Below, one piece after another: positions 9,732-16,762 of a DNA stretch of 64,000 nucleotides. The notes under the pieces are model-generated. The model searched no databases and had not been told where the DNA came from. It saw nothing but the letters and a program-made list of their open reading frames with translations. Where the stretch lies: NCBI RefSeq assembly GCF_030296055.1, contig NZ_AP027370.1, positions 1,352,501 through 1,416,500 on the forward strand, written 5' to 3'. This DNA comes from Hydrogenimonas cancrithermarum. Lineage in GTDB: Bacteria; Campylobacterota; Campylobacteria; Campylobacterales; Hydrogenimonadaceae. The position numbers and the translations under genes were made by a program. The first letter of the stretch is position 1; every line of letters starts with the position of its first letter.

Positions 9732-9815
9732 GCGTAGGTAGTGGGTAGTGGGCAGTAGGTAGCATCGAACGCTTTTCGCTTTTCGCTACGCACTACTCAC
9801 CACTCACCGGCACTC
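9732..9815. repeat. Compound heptamer repeat array between the TPR gene and dnaG
   Basis: In a single 7-bp phase the sequence contains TAGTGGG x2, a variant CAGTAGG, TTTCGCT x2 and ACTCACC x2, with unique heptamers between them. Twelve consecutive 7-bp steps cover 9732-9815. It occupies most of the 134-bp divergent spacer between the two genes, so it sits in both promoter regions. Confidence 0.85.
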
Positions 9816-9849
9816 TGCAAAGAGTACTTATTTATTATATAATAAAACA

Positions 9850-11544
9850 ATGATAGATAACAACTCCATTGAGCAGCTGAAGCAGACCATCGACATCGTC
9901 GACGTGGTCGGCAACTATGTCGAACTCAAAAAAAACGGCTCCAATTTCAAAGGGCTCTGCCCCTTTCATGACGAGAAGACACCGAGCTTCATCGTCAGTC
10001 CCACCAAACAGTTCTACAAATGTTTCGGATGCGGTGCCGGCGGGGATGCGATCAAATTTCTGATGGAGTATGAAAAGCTCAATTACCCCGAAGCGATCGA
10101 GAAACTGGCGCAGATGTACAACTTCACGCTCCGATACACGGAAGGCAGAGAAGGCGGTGGTGAAGAGAAACGGATTCTCGAGACGGTCGGCCAGTGGTAC
10201 CGTGCCAACCTCGAGCACCATGAAGGGGCGAAAAACTACCTGAAAGCGCGCGGCGTCTCGCTTGCGAGCATCGAGAAGTTCTCGCTCGGTTACGCCCCCT
10301 CCTCCGAAGAGACGCTTCATTTTCTGCAAAAAGCGATGATCCCGATGCAAAAAGCTGAAGAGGTGGGCATATTGGGCCACGACCGCGGGCGCTACTATGC
10401 CAGACTGATCGACCGCATCATCTTTCCGATTCACTCGCCGTCGGGTATGCCCGTCGGTTTCGGCGGTCGGACGATGGGCAGCCATCCTGCCAAATATATC
10501 AATTCCCCACAGACGAAACTCTTTAACAAGTCGCGTCTTCTTTACGGCTACCACCTGGCCAAGGAGCAGATCTACCGCAAAAAACGGCTCATCGTGGTAG
10601 AAGGGTACATGGATGTCATCATGCTCCACCAGGCAGGTTTCGGCACCGCCGTCGCGACGCTGGGAACGGCATTAACGAACGATCATTTGCCTCTTTTGAA
10701 AAAAGGGGAGCCCGAAGTGATCGTCGCCTACGACGGTGACAATGCGGGTATCAACGCCGCGATGAAAGCGGCCCTGCTGCTGAGCAGCCACAACTTCGAA
10801 GGAGGCGTGGTTCTCTTTGGCAACGGGATGGATCCGGCCGACATGGTCAATGCCGGCAATGCCGATGCCATCGAAGCGCTTTTCTCCAAACCGATCCCCT
10901 ATGCACAGTTCGTGATCGACCAGATCGTCTCGCAGCACAATATTCATACGCCCAAAGGGAAAGAGGATGCTTTCCATACGGTGAAAAACTACCTCGCTAC
11001 ACTCTCGCCGTTCGTACAGGAGAAGTATCTTCCCTACGCGGCACTGCGTCTTGGCGTCAACGTGGCGATGCTCGCACCCAAAACGGAGAAACCGGTATAT
11101 CGCCAATATTCACACGACAGAAGAGGGACACAACAGCCGTCCCAACCGCAACCGTTTCTCACCCTTACGGATGTCGCCGAAGAGAGTATCATCAAAACAC
11201 TGCTCAAGATCCCGACGCTTACCGATATGGTACTCGATACGATGGACAGCTCGATGTTCGGTGTCCACCGCGAAGCTTTCGAAGCGCTACTCCAAGGTGG
11301 AGAACATGAAGATCTACTGCGTATCGAACTGGATGATACGATCGTCACCTACAGTGAAGAGGAGCTCAAAAAACAGCTCGTCTACTTTCTGCAGCGCTAC
11401 TACAAAAAAGCACTTGACAATATAAAAAAAGATGATAGACTTCCATTCGAAAAAAAGATTTTTTATATTCGCAAATATCAAGATTATATCAACCATTTGA
11501 AACGAGGAGAACTTGTCCCTTATGAAAGCAATCGCACTTTTTAG
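9850..11544 (+). CDS. dnaG: DNA primase
   Basis: This 564-aa primase synthesises RNA primers for replication. The N-terminal zinc-binding domain is visible as CPFHDEKTPSF plus CFGCGAGGD. The catalytic core has VVEGYMDVIMLHQAG (TOPRIM Glu) and AYDGDNAG (Asp-x-Asp). A C-terminal helicase-interaction region follows. The length is similar to other Campylobacterota primases. The ATG at 9850 lies only 7 nt after a TATAAT (9838-9843), so the message might be leaderless or nearly so; the -35 is poor and this is uncertain. The 3' end overlaps the next gene by 23 nt. Confidence 0.96.
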   Translation: MIDNNSIEQLKQTIDIVDVVGNYVELKKNGSNFKGLCPFHDEKTPSFIVSPTKQFYKCFGCGAGGDAIKFLMEYEKLNYPEAIEKLAQMYNFTLRYTEGREGGGEEKRILETVGQWYRANLEHHEGAKNYLKARGVSLASIEKFSLGYAPSSEETLHFLQKAMIPMQKAEEVGILGHDRGRYYARLIDRIIFPIHSPSGMPVGFGGRTMGSHPAKYINSPQTKLFNKSRLLYGYHLAKEQIYRKKRLIVVEGYMDVIMLHQAGFGTAVATLGTALTNDHLPLLKKGEPEVIVAYDGDNAGINAAMKAALLLSSHNFEGGVVLFGNGMDPADMVNAGNADAIEALFSKPIPYAQFVIDQIVSQHNIHTPKGKEDAFHTVKNYLATLSPFVQEKYLPYAALRLGVNVAMLAPKTEKPVYRQYSHDRRGTQQPSQPQPFLTLTDVAEESIIKTLLKIPTLTDMVLDTMDSSMFGVHREAFEALLQGGEHEDLLRIELDDTIVTYSEEELKKQLVYFLQRYYKKALDNIKKDDRLPFEKKIFYIRKYQDYINHLKRGELVPYESNRTF

Positions 11545-12502
11545 CGGCGGTCTCGACAGTACCCTGGCGATCAAACTGATCAAAGACCAGGGGATCGAGG
11601 TGATCGCTCTGAATATCGATATCGGATTCGGCAGTACCAAAAGCAAACTGGAGCATATGCAGAATATGTGTGATCAAGTCGGGGTGGAGCTACGCACGCT
11701 CGATATCCGAGATCAGTATCTGCGTGAAATCCTTTTCGACCCGAAGTACGGCTACGGCAAAAACTTCAACCCCTGCATCGACTGCCACGGTAACATGTTC
11801 AAGATCGCCAAAGAGTTGATGGAGCCGTGGGGAGCCAGTTTCCTCATCAGCGGCGAGGTGGTGGGCCAGCGGCCGATGAGCCAGCGGCGCGATGCGCTCG
11901 ACCTGGTGGCGGGCCTGTCGGAGACCGAAGATATCCTGCTTCGGCCGATGAGTGCGAAAGTACTGCCGCCGACACTTCCCGAGCGCGAAGGGTGGGTCGA
12001 CCGCGAGAAGCTGCTCGGCATTACCGGACGAAATCGGGAAGTGCAACTGAAGATGGCGGAAGAAATCGGGCTCAAAGATTTCGAAAAACCGGGTGGGGGC
12101 TGTCTTTTGACCGATGAAAACTTTTCCAAAAAAATCGAAGAGTTCATCAAATACGATACGCTGGAAGTCGAAGATATCGCACTTTTAAAATGCGGGCGCC
12201 ATCTTCGTCTCCCTGACGGCTCCAAACTGGTGATCGGACGGCACAAAGAGGACAACGAGATGATCGATGCGGCAATCACACCGAAATACAGAAAAATTCG
12301 CCTGATCGATGCCATCGGCCCCATCGCAGCCATCTCTGCCAATGCCGGCGAAGCCGACAAAGAACTCGCTGCCAAACTGACGGCAACCTACGGAAAAACT
12401 AAACCCGAAGAGATGTATGAAGTCGCTGTCGGAGATCAAATCTACACCGTAAGTCCTTACGATTCGAAAGAACCTGCCCAAAAATATTTTATCAAAACTT
12501 AA
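11522..12502 (+). CDS. PP-loop ATPase of the MnmA/ThiI-like tRNA thiolation group
   Basis: This 326-aa protein begins with the PP-loop ATP-pyrophosphatase motif ALFSGGLDSTLA and has NPCIDCHGNMFKIA. The latter resembles the NPCxxCNxxIKF active-site motif of the tRNA 2-thiouridylase MnmA. A later KPGGGCLLTDENFS segment supplies a possible second catalytic Cys. It lacks the full MnmA C-terminal barrel layout, so it is a relative and not MnmA itself. It probably activates a tRNA or other substrate for sulfur transfer. ATG 11522 is preferred; TTG 11513 is too close to the GAGGAG site. It overlaps dnaG, so cotranscription is likely. Confidence 0.7.
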   Translation: MKAIALFSGGLDSTLAIKLIKDQGIEVIALNIDIGFGSTKSKLEHMQNMCDQVGVELRTLDIRDQYLREILFDPKYGYGKNFNPCIDCHGNMFKIAKELMEPWGASFLISGEVVGQRPMSQRRDALDLVAGLSETEDILLRPMSAKVLPPTLPEREGWVDREKLLGITGRNREVQLKMAEEIGLKDFEKPGGGCLLTDENFSKKIEEFIKYDTLEVEDIALLKCGRHLRLPDGSKLVIGRHKEDNEMIDAAITPKYRKIRLIDAIGPIAAISANAGEADKELAAKLTATYGKTKPEEMYEVAVGDQIYTVSPYDSKEPAQKYFIKT

Positions 12503-12534
12503 GAGAATTTGAAGTAAAATTCGATTCTCTTAAG
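12498..12534. terminator. Perfect 11-bp inverted repeat between the PP-loop gene and tRNA-Ala
   Basis: CTTAAGAGAAT (12498-12508) and ATTCTCTTAAG (12524-12534) are exact reverse complements with a 15-nt loop. The stop codon of the PP-loop gene lies inside the left arm. A hairpin here could terminate or protect the mRNA end just before the tRNA. No T-run follows, so intrinsic termination is not assured. Confidence 0.45.
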
Positions 12535-12539
12535 CATGT

Positions 12540-12615
12540 GGGGCATTAGCTCAGCTGGGAGAGCGCCTCGCTGGCAGCGAGGAGGTCAGCGGTTCGAGCC
12601 CGCTATGCTCCACCA
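12540..12615 (+). tRNA. tRNA-Ala (anticodon GGC)
   Basis: The 76-nt cloverleaf has an acceptor GGGGCAT pairing with ATGCTCC (one G-T pair), a D-arm GCTC...GAGC, an anticodon stem CCTCG/CGAGG with loop CTGGCAG (anticodon GGC) and a T-arm AGCGG-TTCGAGC-CCGCT. The CCA end is encoded. It reads alanine GCC/GCT codons. Confidence 0.97.
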
Positions 12616-12710
12616 TTTTCTTCTATTTATTTTATTTCTCCATTTCATAAATACAATCATTGTTTTTACCCAGCCTACCTTTCCCATTTTCCATATTTTT
12701 CGATATTTTA

Positions 12711-12730
12711 TATGATAACCATTATCATTT
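12711..12730 (+). promoter_or_regulatory. Fur-box-like operator upstream of the iron operon
   Basis: The dyad TGATAA-CCA-TTATCA (12713-12727), followed by ATTT, closely resembles the Fur consensus built from GATAAT repeats (GATAATGATAATCATTATC). It lies about 80 nt upstream of a porin-feoA-feoB operon. That context supports iron-dependent repression by Fur. Confidence 0.65.
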
Positions 12731-12777
12731 TAATCATTTATTAAGCTTGTTTTCGTCATGATGCCGACATAACTTTT

Positions 12778-12796
12778 GATATCGATTATCATTTTA
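12778..12796 (+). promoter_or_regulatory. Second Fur-box-like site next to the porin start
   Basis: TGATATCGATTATCATTTT contains the dyad TGATA...TATCA and ends just before the ribosome binding site AAAGGA (12796-12801) of the porin gene. Together with the upstream site it suggests two bound Fur dimers. The match is weaker than for the first site. Confidence 0.5.
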
Positions 12797-12808
12797 AAGG
12801 ATTACGTT

Positions 12809-14071
12809 ATGAAACTTTCACTCTGTTCCATCGCTGTTGCGACACTCCTCTGTACCTCTCTTATGGCAGAAGTTGTGACAGAACAGTCCATCGAAATCAC
12901 GACGGTCCGTGGCATTCTCGGTAAAGTGGAGCCACTGGAACATACGACAGCCCAGCTTCGTGCCGGCTACATCGACCTGAATATGAAAGGCTCCAGCACC
13001 GATCCCGACAGCGACGCCTTCGCCGTCGGCGGCCATGTGCACCTGGACTCGAAACGGTGGTACGGCATCATGGTGGGTGCCGAAGGATATTTCGTCGAGG
13101 ATATGGGGCTGCAAAGCGACAACCCCGACAAGGTCAACGGCGACTTCTTCGATGACGGCAAAGAGGGATTCGCCACACTCAGCCAGGCTTTTCTAGACGG
13201 CAAATGGGGCAACACCGAAATCAAGATCGGACGGCAGATGATCGACACGCCCCATGCCGACAGTGACGACATCCGTATGATGCCCAACTACTTCATGGCC
13301 TACCTGCTCACCAACACCGACTGTGAGGGCCTCACACTCACACTCGGACAGGTAGATCAGATGGCCGGATGGGAGAACGGCGTGGACGCCAAAAAATTCG
13401 TCCCCGTCGAAAAAGTGATGGGAAGCGACGAGAAGACGAACGGCATCTATCTGGCTTCCGCCATCTACGAGGGCTTTGACAACCTGACGCTTCAGGCGTG
13501 GTACTACGACATCGACGACATCGCCGACGTCATCTATCTGGAAGCGGGCTACGAGCTTCCCACGGAGCTGGCCACCTTCACTTTCGGAGCGCAATACGAC
13601 ACCGCCGGTGAGCGGGGCGACGAAGTGCTGGGTGACATCGACAGCCAAACCTGGGGTGTGAGCTTGGAAGCGGCCTTTGAAAACGGTCTGATGCTGCTGA
13701 CAGCCTACAACGCCGCGGGCGGCGACACGGGCGCTTTCGGAAGTCTGGGCGGCGGACCCTTCTTCACCTCGCTGGAGGATCAGACCCTCGATGCCGTGGG
13801 GCAAAAGGGTGACGCATGGATCGCGGGGGCGGGCTACGACTTCGCCGGGCTGGGCCTCGATGGGCTGAATGTGGGCGTGGTCTACGGACATTTTGCAGCC
13901 GACGAGAGTGACGACTACGAAACCGCCGAAACCGACATCGCCGCCGAATACGCCATCGGCGAACGTTTCACCGCTACCCTGGCCTACGCTCTCATAGACG
14001 ACAAAACCGACGCCGACGAAGATTACGACCAGTTCAGAATCATTCTCAACTACAACTTCAAGGCGCTTTAA
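12809..14071 (+). CDS. Outer-membrane porin of an iron-uptake operon (OprD-like)
   Basis: This 420-aa precursor has an N-terminal signal peptide (MKLSLCSIAVATLLCTSLMAE) and then alternating amphipathic beta strands ending in an aromatic strand (FRIILNYNF). The pattern (LRAGYIDLNM near the start, IKIGRQMIDTPHADSDDIRMMPN) resembles the OprD family of substrate-specific porins found in Campylobacterota. It is strongly acidic. The gene directly precedes feoA (1-nt gap) and feoB behind Fur-box-like sites. I therefore infer a role in passing ferrous iron or a small iron complex over the outer membrane. The ATG at 12809 follows AAAGGA; the 11 codons upstream overlap the operator. Confidence 0.82.
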   Translation: MKLSLCSIAVATLLCTSLMAEVVTEQSIEITTVRGILGKVEPLEHTTAQLRAGYIDLNMKGSSTDPDSDAFAVGGHVHLDSKRWYGIMVGAEGYFVEDMGLQSDNPDKVNGDFFDDGKEGFATLSQAFLDGKWGNTEIKIGRQMIDTPHADSDDIRMMPNYFMAYLLTNTDCEGLTLTLGQVDQMAGWENGVDAKKFVPVEKVMGSDEKTNGIYLASAIYEGFDNLTLQAWYYDIDDIADVIYLEAGYELPTELATFTFGAQYDTAGERGDEVLGDIDSQTWGVSLEAAFENGLMLLTAYNAAGGDTGAFGSLGGGPFFTSLEDQTLDAVGQKGDAWIAGAGYDFAGLGLDGLNVGVVYGHFAADESDDYETAETDIAAEYAIGERFTATLAYALIDDKTDADEDYDQFRIILNYNFKAL

Positions 14072-14072
14072 A

Positions 14073-14294
14073 ATGAAACTGAGTGAACTGCCGATCGGCA
14101 AGCGTGCCAGAATAAGAAAGATCGTGACCACCGACGACGCCATCAAAAACAGGCTCCAATCCCTGGGCATCGTCAAAGGAGAGGGCATCGAAATGCTCAA
14201 ATTTACACTGGCGAAAGGGACCTACGAAGTGATCGCGGGCGACAGCCGCGTGGCTCTGCGTAGAACCCATCTCAAAAATCCCCATGATCGGTAA
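14073..14294 (+). CDS. feoA: FeoA, ferrous iron transport accessory protein
   Basis: This 73-aa SH3-like protein works with FeoB in Fe(II) uptake. It starts MKLSELPIGKRARI and shows the typical RLQSLGI and EVIAGDSRVALRR segments. It is 1 nt downstream of the porin and clearly in the same operon. Its last ten codons and stop form the left arm of a 37-bp inverted repeat. The right arm lies 200 bp downstream, before feoB. Confidence 0.93.
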   Translation: MKLSELPIGKRARIRKIVTTDDAIKNRLQSLGIVKGEGIEMLKFTLAKGTYEVIAGDSRVALRRTHLKNPHDR

Positions 14295-14533
14295 CGGAAG
14301 CGATTTTGCTTCCTGTCGCGGCGGTTCGACGCAGGCGTGGCCAAAGCCACGTCAAGGAGAAGCAACAAAGAGAGGGGGCAAAATCGCTCCGCCCGTAGGG
14401 TGGCCCGCAAATGGCACGCTGACCACGTTGAAAATGCTCGACGTAGCTTTTGGCTACGCCTTGCGCTTTTCGTCTCGTTATCGCACCATTTGCGGGCCAT
14501 TCCCGGTCATGTGGATTTTTGAGATGGGTTCTA
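14261..14533. repeat. Segment bounded by a 37-bp inverted repeat containing the 3' end of feoA
   Basis: The left arm 14261-14297 and right arm 14497-14533 are inverted copies matching at 33 of 37 positions, with the outer 21 identical. The left arm holds the last codons of feoA. Read inverted, the right arm encodes the same residues RTHLKNPHDR, with two synonymous changes (CCC/CCA, GAT/GAC). The interior has further dyads: 14296-14301/14308-14313, 14336-14341/14346-14351, 14401-14414/14486-14499 and 14442-14447/14453-14458. It fills the feoA-feoB spacer and both strands are almost free of stops, but no recognisable protein is encoded. Confidence 0.85.
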
Positions 14534-14564
14534 AAGAGGAAGCCGAAAGTGTGGAGGTGGAAGT

Positions 14565-16631
14565 ATGAAAACGATCAAAATCGCCCTGGTCGGCCAGCCC
14601 AACGTGGGCAAGAGCCAACTGATCAACGCCATCAGCGGGGCCCATCTGCATGTGGGCAACTTCGCCGGTGTCACGGTGGAGTACAAAAAGGTGGAATTTA
14701 CCAGAGGCGACTACCGGATCGAGATGATCGACCTGCCGGGTCTCTATTCTCTGGAGACCTACACCCCCGAGGAGGAGGTGACAAAAAGCTATCTCTTGAA
14801 CGAATCGTACGATCTGATCATCAACGTCGTCGACGCCAACACGATCGCACGAAACCTCAATCTGACCCTGCAGCTGTGTCGTCTCGGCAAAAAGATGGTG
14901 GTCGCCTTCAACATGTACGACGAAGTCGTGAAGCTTGGCGGCGCCATCTATACGGAGCGTTTCCGCGACATCACGGGAATTGCAGCAGTCAATACTTCTG
15001 CCAAAGAAAAAGAAAATATCGACGCGCTTTTTACGGCGGCGATCGGGGCCTACAACGATCTCGACTACCGCTGCAAACTCAGCTACGACGAGCGGATCGA
15101 AGAGGAAGCCGAAGCGATCGCGAAAATTCTCGAAAAAGAGAACTTTCCGCTTCCCGCGCGTTTCATCGCCATTCGGCTGCTTCAGGAGGACAGGGATATC
15201 TACCGGATGGTCCACGACCGCCCTATCTTTCTCGAAGTCCACGAGCCGCTACAAAAAGCGATGGAGCGGCTGAAGATCGAGTTCGACGAAGAGAACGTCA
15301 AGGATCTCTTCGCCGACGAACGGGTGGCCCTGGCCAAGGGGATCGTCCACCAGATCCTCAAGGCGCCCAAAAGAGAGACCCTCACCGACAGGATCGATAA
15401 TATCCTGATCCATCCGGTGCTGGGGCTGCCGCTCTTTCTGCTTTTCATGTATACGATCTTCTGGCTCACCTTCGAGATGGGATCGATCCCGATGGATTAC
15501 ATCGACGAAACCTTCGGCAACATCTCCGAAGCGGTGGGCGCCATACTGCCCGAGGGCTTTTTGTCCAAAGCGATCGTCGAGGGGATCATCCCCGCCGTGG
15601 GGGCTGTGGTGATGTTTCTGCCCAACATCCTGATCCTCTTTTTCGGCATCAACATTCTGGAGCAGACAGGCTACATGGCCCGGGCTGCCTACGTCATGGA
15701 CGGGATCTTGAAAAAGTTCGGCCTCCAGGGAAAATCCTTCATCCCTCTGGTGAGCGGTTTCGGGTGTACGGTGCCCGCCTACATGGCGGCCAGGACCCTC
15801 AAAAACCCCAAGGACCGGCTCATCACGATGCTGGTGCTGGGCTTCATGAGCTGCGGGGCGAGACTGCCGGTCTACGTCCTGCTGGTGGGCGCCTTCTTCG
15901 CACCCGAAGTGCAGGCGAACGTGATGTTCGGCATCTACATCGGCGGGGCGTTCCTGGGTCTGGTTACTGCCAAGGTACTGCGGCTGACCCTTTTCAAGGG
16001 CGAACCCGAACCCTTCGTCATGGAGATGCCCAAATACCGCTTCCCCTCCCTCAAGGCGCTGGGGCTCGATCTGTGGATCAAGACGAAGATGTACCTGAAA
16101 AAGGCGGGAACCTTCATCGCGGCCGCCGCCTTCATCATCTGGTTTCTGAGCAGCTACCCCGTCGACGACACGGCCGTAGCCGATTTCGAGAAGAAGATCG
16201 AACTGGCCCAGAGCGACGAGCAAAAGAGCGCCGTAGAGACGGAAATGAACGCCTACATCCTCGAACACAGCTACCTGGCCGACATGGGCCGGGCCATCGA
16301 ACCGGTTCTCGCTCCCATCGGCTTCGACTGGAAGATGAGTGTGGCCGCCATCTCGGGGTTGGCGGCCAAAGAGGTGGTCGTCTCGACCCTGGCGGTGCTC
16401 TACCACACCAGCGACGAGGATGAAAACCTGGGCGACGTGATCAAGGCCAACATCTCCTTCGCGGCGGCGATCTCGATGATCATCATGATCATGATCTACT
16501 CGCCCTGCCTGGCGGCCATGAGCACCTTCTACGCCGAAATCCCCCAGTGGGCCTGGCGGAGCTTCTACACGGTCTACCCCAACGTCCTGGCGTGGATCCT
16601 GGCTTTTGTGAGTTATCACATTCTTATATGA
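14565..16631 (+). CDS. feoB: FeoB, ferrous iron transporter
   Basis: This 688-aa inner-membrane Fe(II) transporter has an N-terminal GTPase domain (G1 GQPNVGKS, G2 Thr in NFAGVTVEYK, G3 DLPGLYSL, G4-like FNMYDE), then a spacer domain and a polytopic region. The two inverted Gate motifs are visible as GFGCTVPAYMAARTL and ISGLAAKEVVVSTLAVLY. The G4 motif reads NMYD where NxxD is expected, which is within family variation. A GGAGGTGG ribosome site precedes ATG 14565. The gene follows feoA after an unusual 270-bp spacer. Confidence 0.97.
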   Translation: MKTIKIALVGQPNVGKSQLINAISGAHLHVGNFAGVTVEYKKVEFTRGDYRIEMIDLPGLYSLETYTPEEEVTKSYLLNESYDLIINVVDANTIARNLNLTLQLCRLGKKMVVAFNMYDEVVKLGGAIYTERFRDITGIAAVNTSAKEKENIDALFTAAIGAYNDLDYRCKLSYDERIEEEAEAIAKILEKENFPLPARFIAIRLLQEDRDIYRMVHDRPIFLEVHEPLQKAMERLKIEFDEENVKDLFADERVALAKGIVHQILKAPKRETLTDRIDNILIHPVLGLPLFLLFMYTIFWLTFEMGSIPMDYIDETFGNISEAVGAILPEGFLSKAIVEGIIPAVGAVVMFLPNILILFFGINILEQTGYMARAAYVMDGILKKFGLQGKSFIPLVSGFGCTVPAYMAARTLKNPKDRLITMLVLGFMSCGARLPVYVLLVGAFFAPEVQANVMFGIYIGGAFLGLVTAKVLRLTLFKGEPEPFVMEMPKYRFPSLKALGLDLWIKTKMYLKKAGTFIAAAAFIIWFLSSYPVDDTAVADFEKKIELAQSDEQKSAVETEMNAYILEHSYLADMGRAIEPVLAPIGFDWKMSVAAISGLAAKEVVVSTLAVLYHTSDEDENLGDVIKANISFAAAISMIIMIMIYSPCLAAMSTFYAEIPQWAWRSFYTVYPNVLAWILAFVSYHILI

Positions 16632-16712
16632 ATAGGTTTGGCGGAAATCTATACAATCTCTCGGCTATTTAGCGAAGCTGACGCTGAGTTCCCATCGTTC
16701 ATCGAGCGAATG

Positions 16713-16744
16713 GGCCAGGCAAGAGGCTTTTTGCCTCGGGCCCA
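16713..16744 (+). terminator. Possible terminator hairpin between feoB and the HD-GYP gene
   Basis: Within the convergent 131-bp gap, AGGCAA (16717-16722) pairs with TTGCCT (16731-16736). An alternative stem GAGGC/GCCTC with flanking GGGCC/GGCCC is possible. The structure could end transcription from either side, though no clear T-run follows on the plus strand. Confidence 0.4.
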
Positions 16745-16762
16745 ATGACAAGCCGTACCATT

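Noticed and set aside
6102-9815. CRISPR array
   Set aside because: The repeats have a 7-bp period with no spacers of 30-40 bp and no cas genes anywhere in the window.
14284-14568. A 94-codon plus-strand frame filling the feoA-feoB spacer, and a 92-codon frame on the other strand
   Set aside because: Neither has a recognisable domain or good ribosome site, and both are explained by high GC and the inverted-repeat structure. I report the region as a repeat instead.
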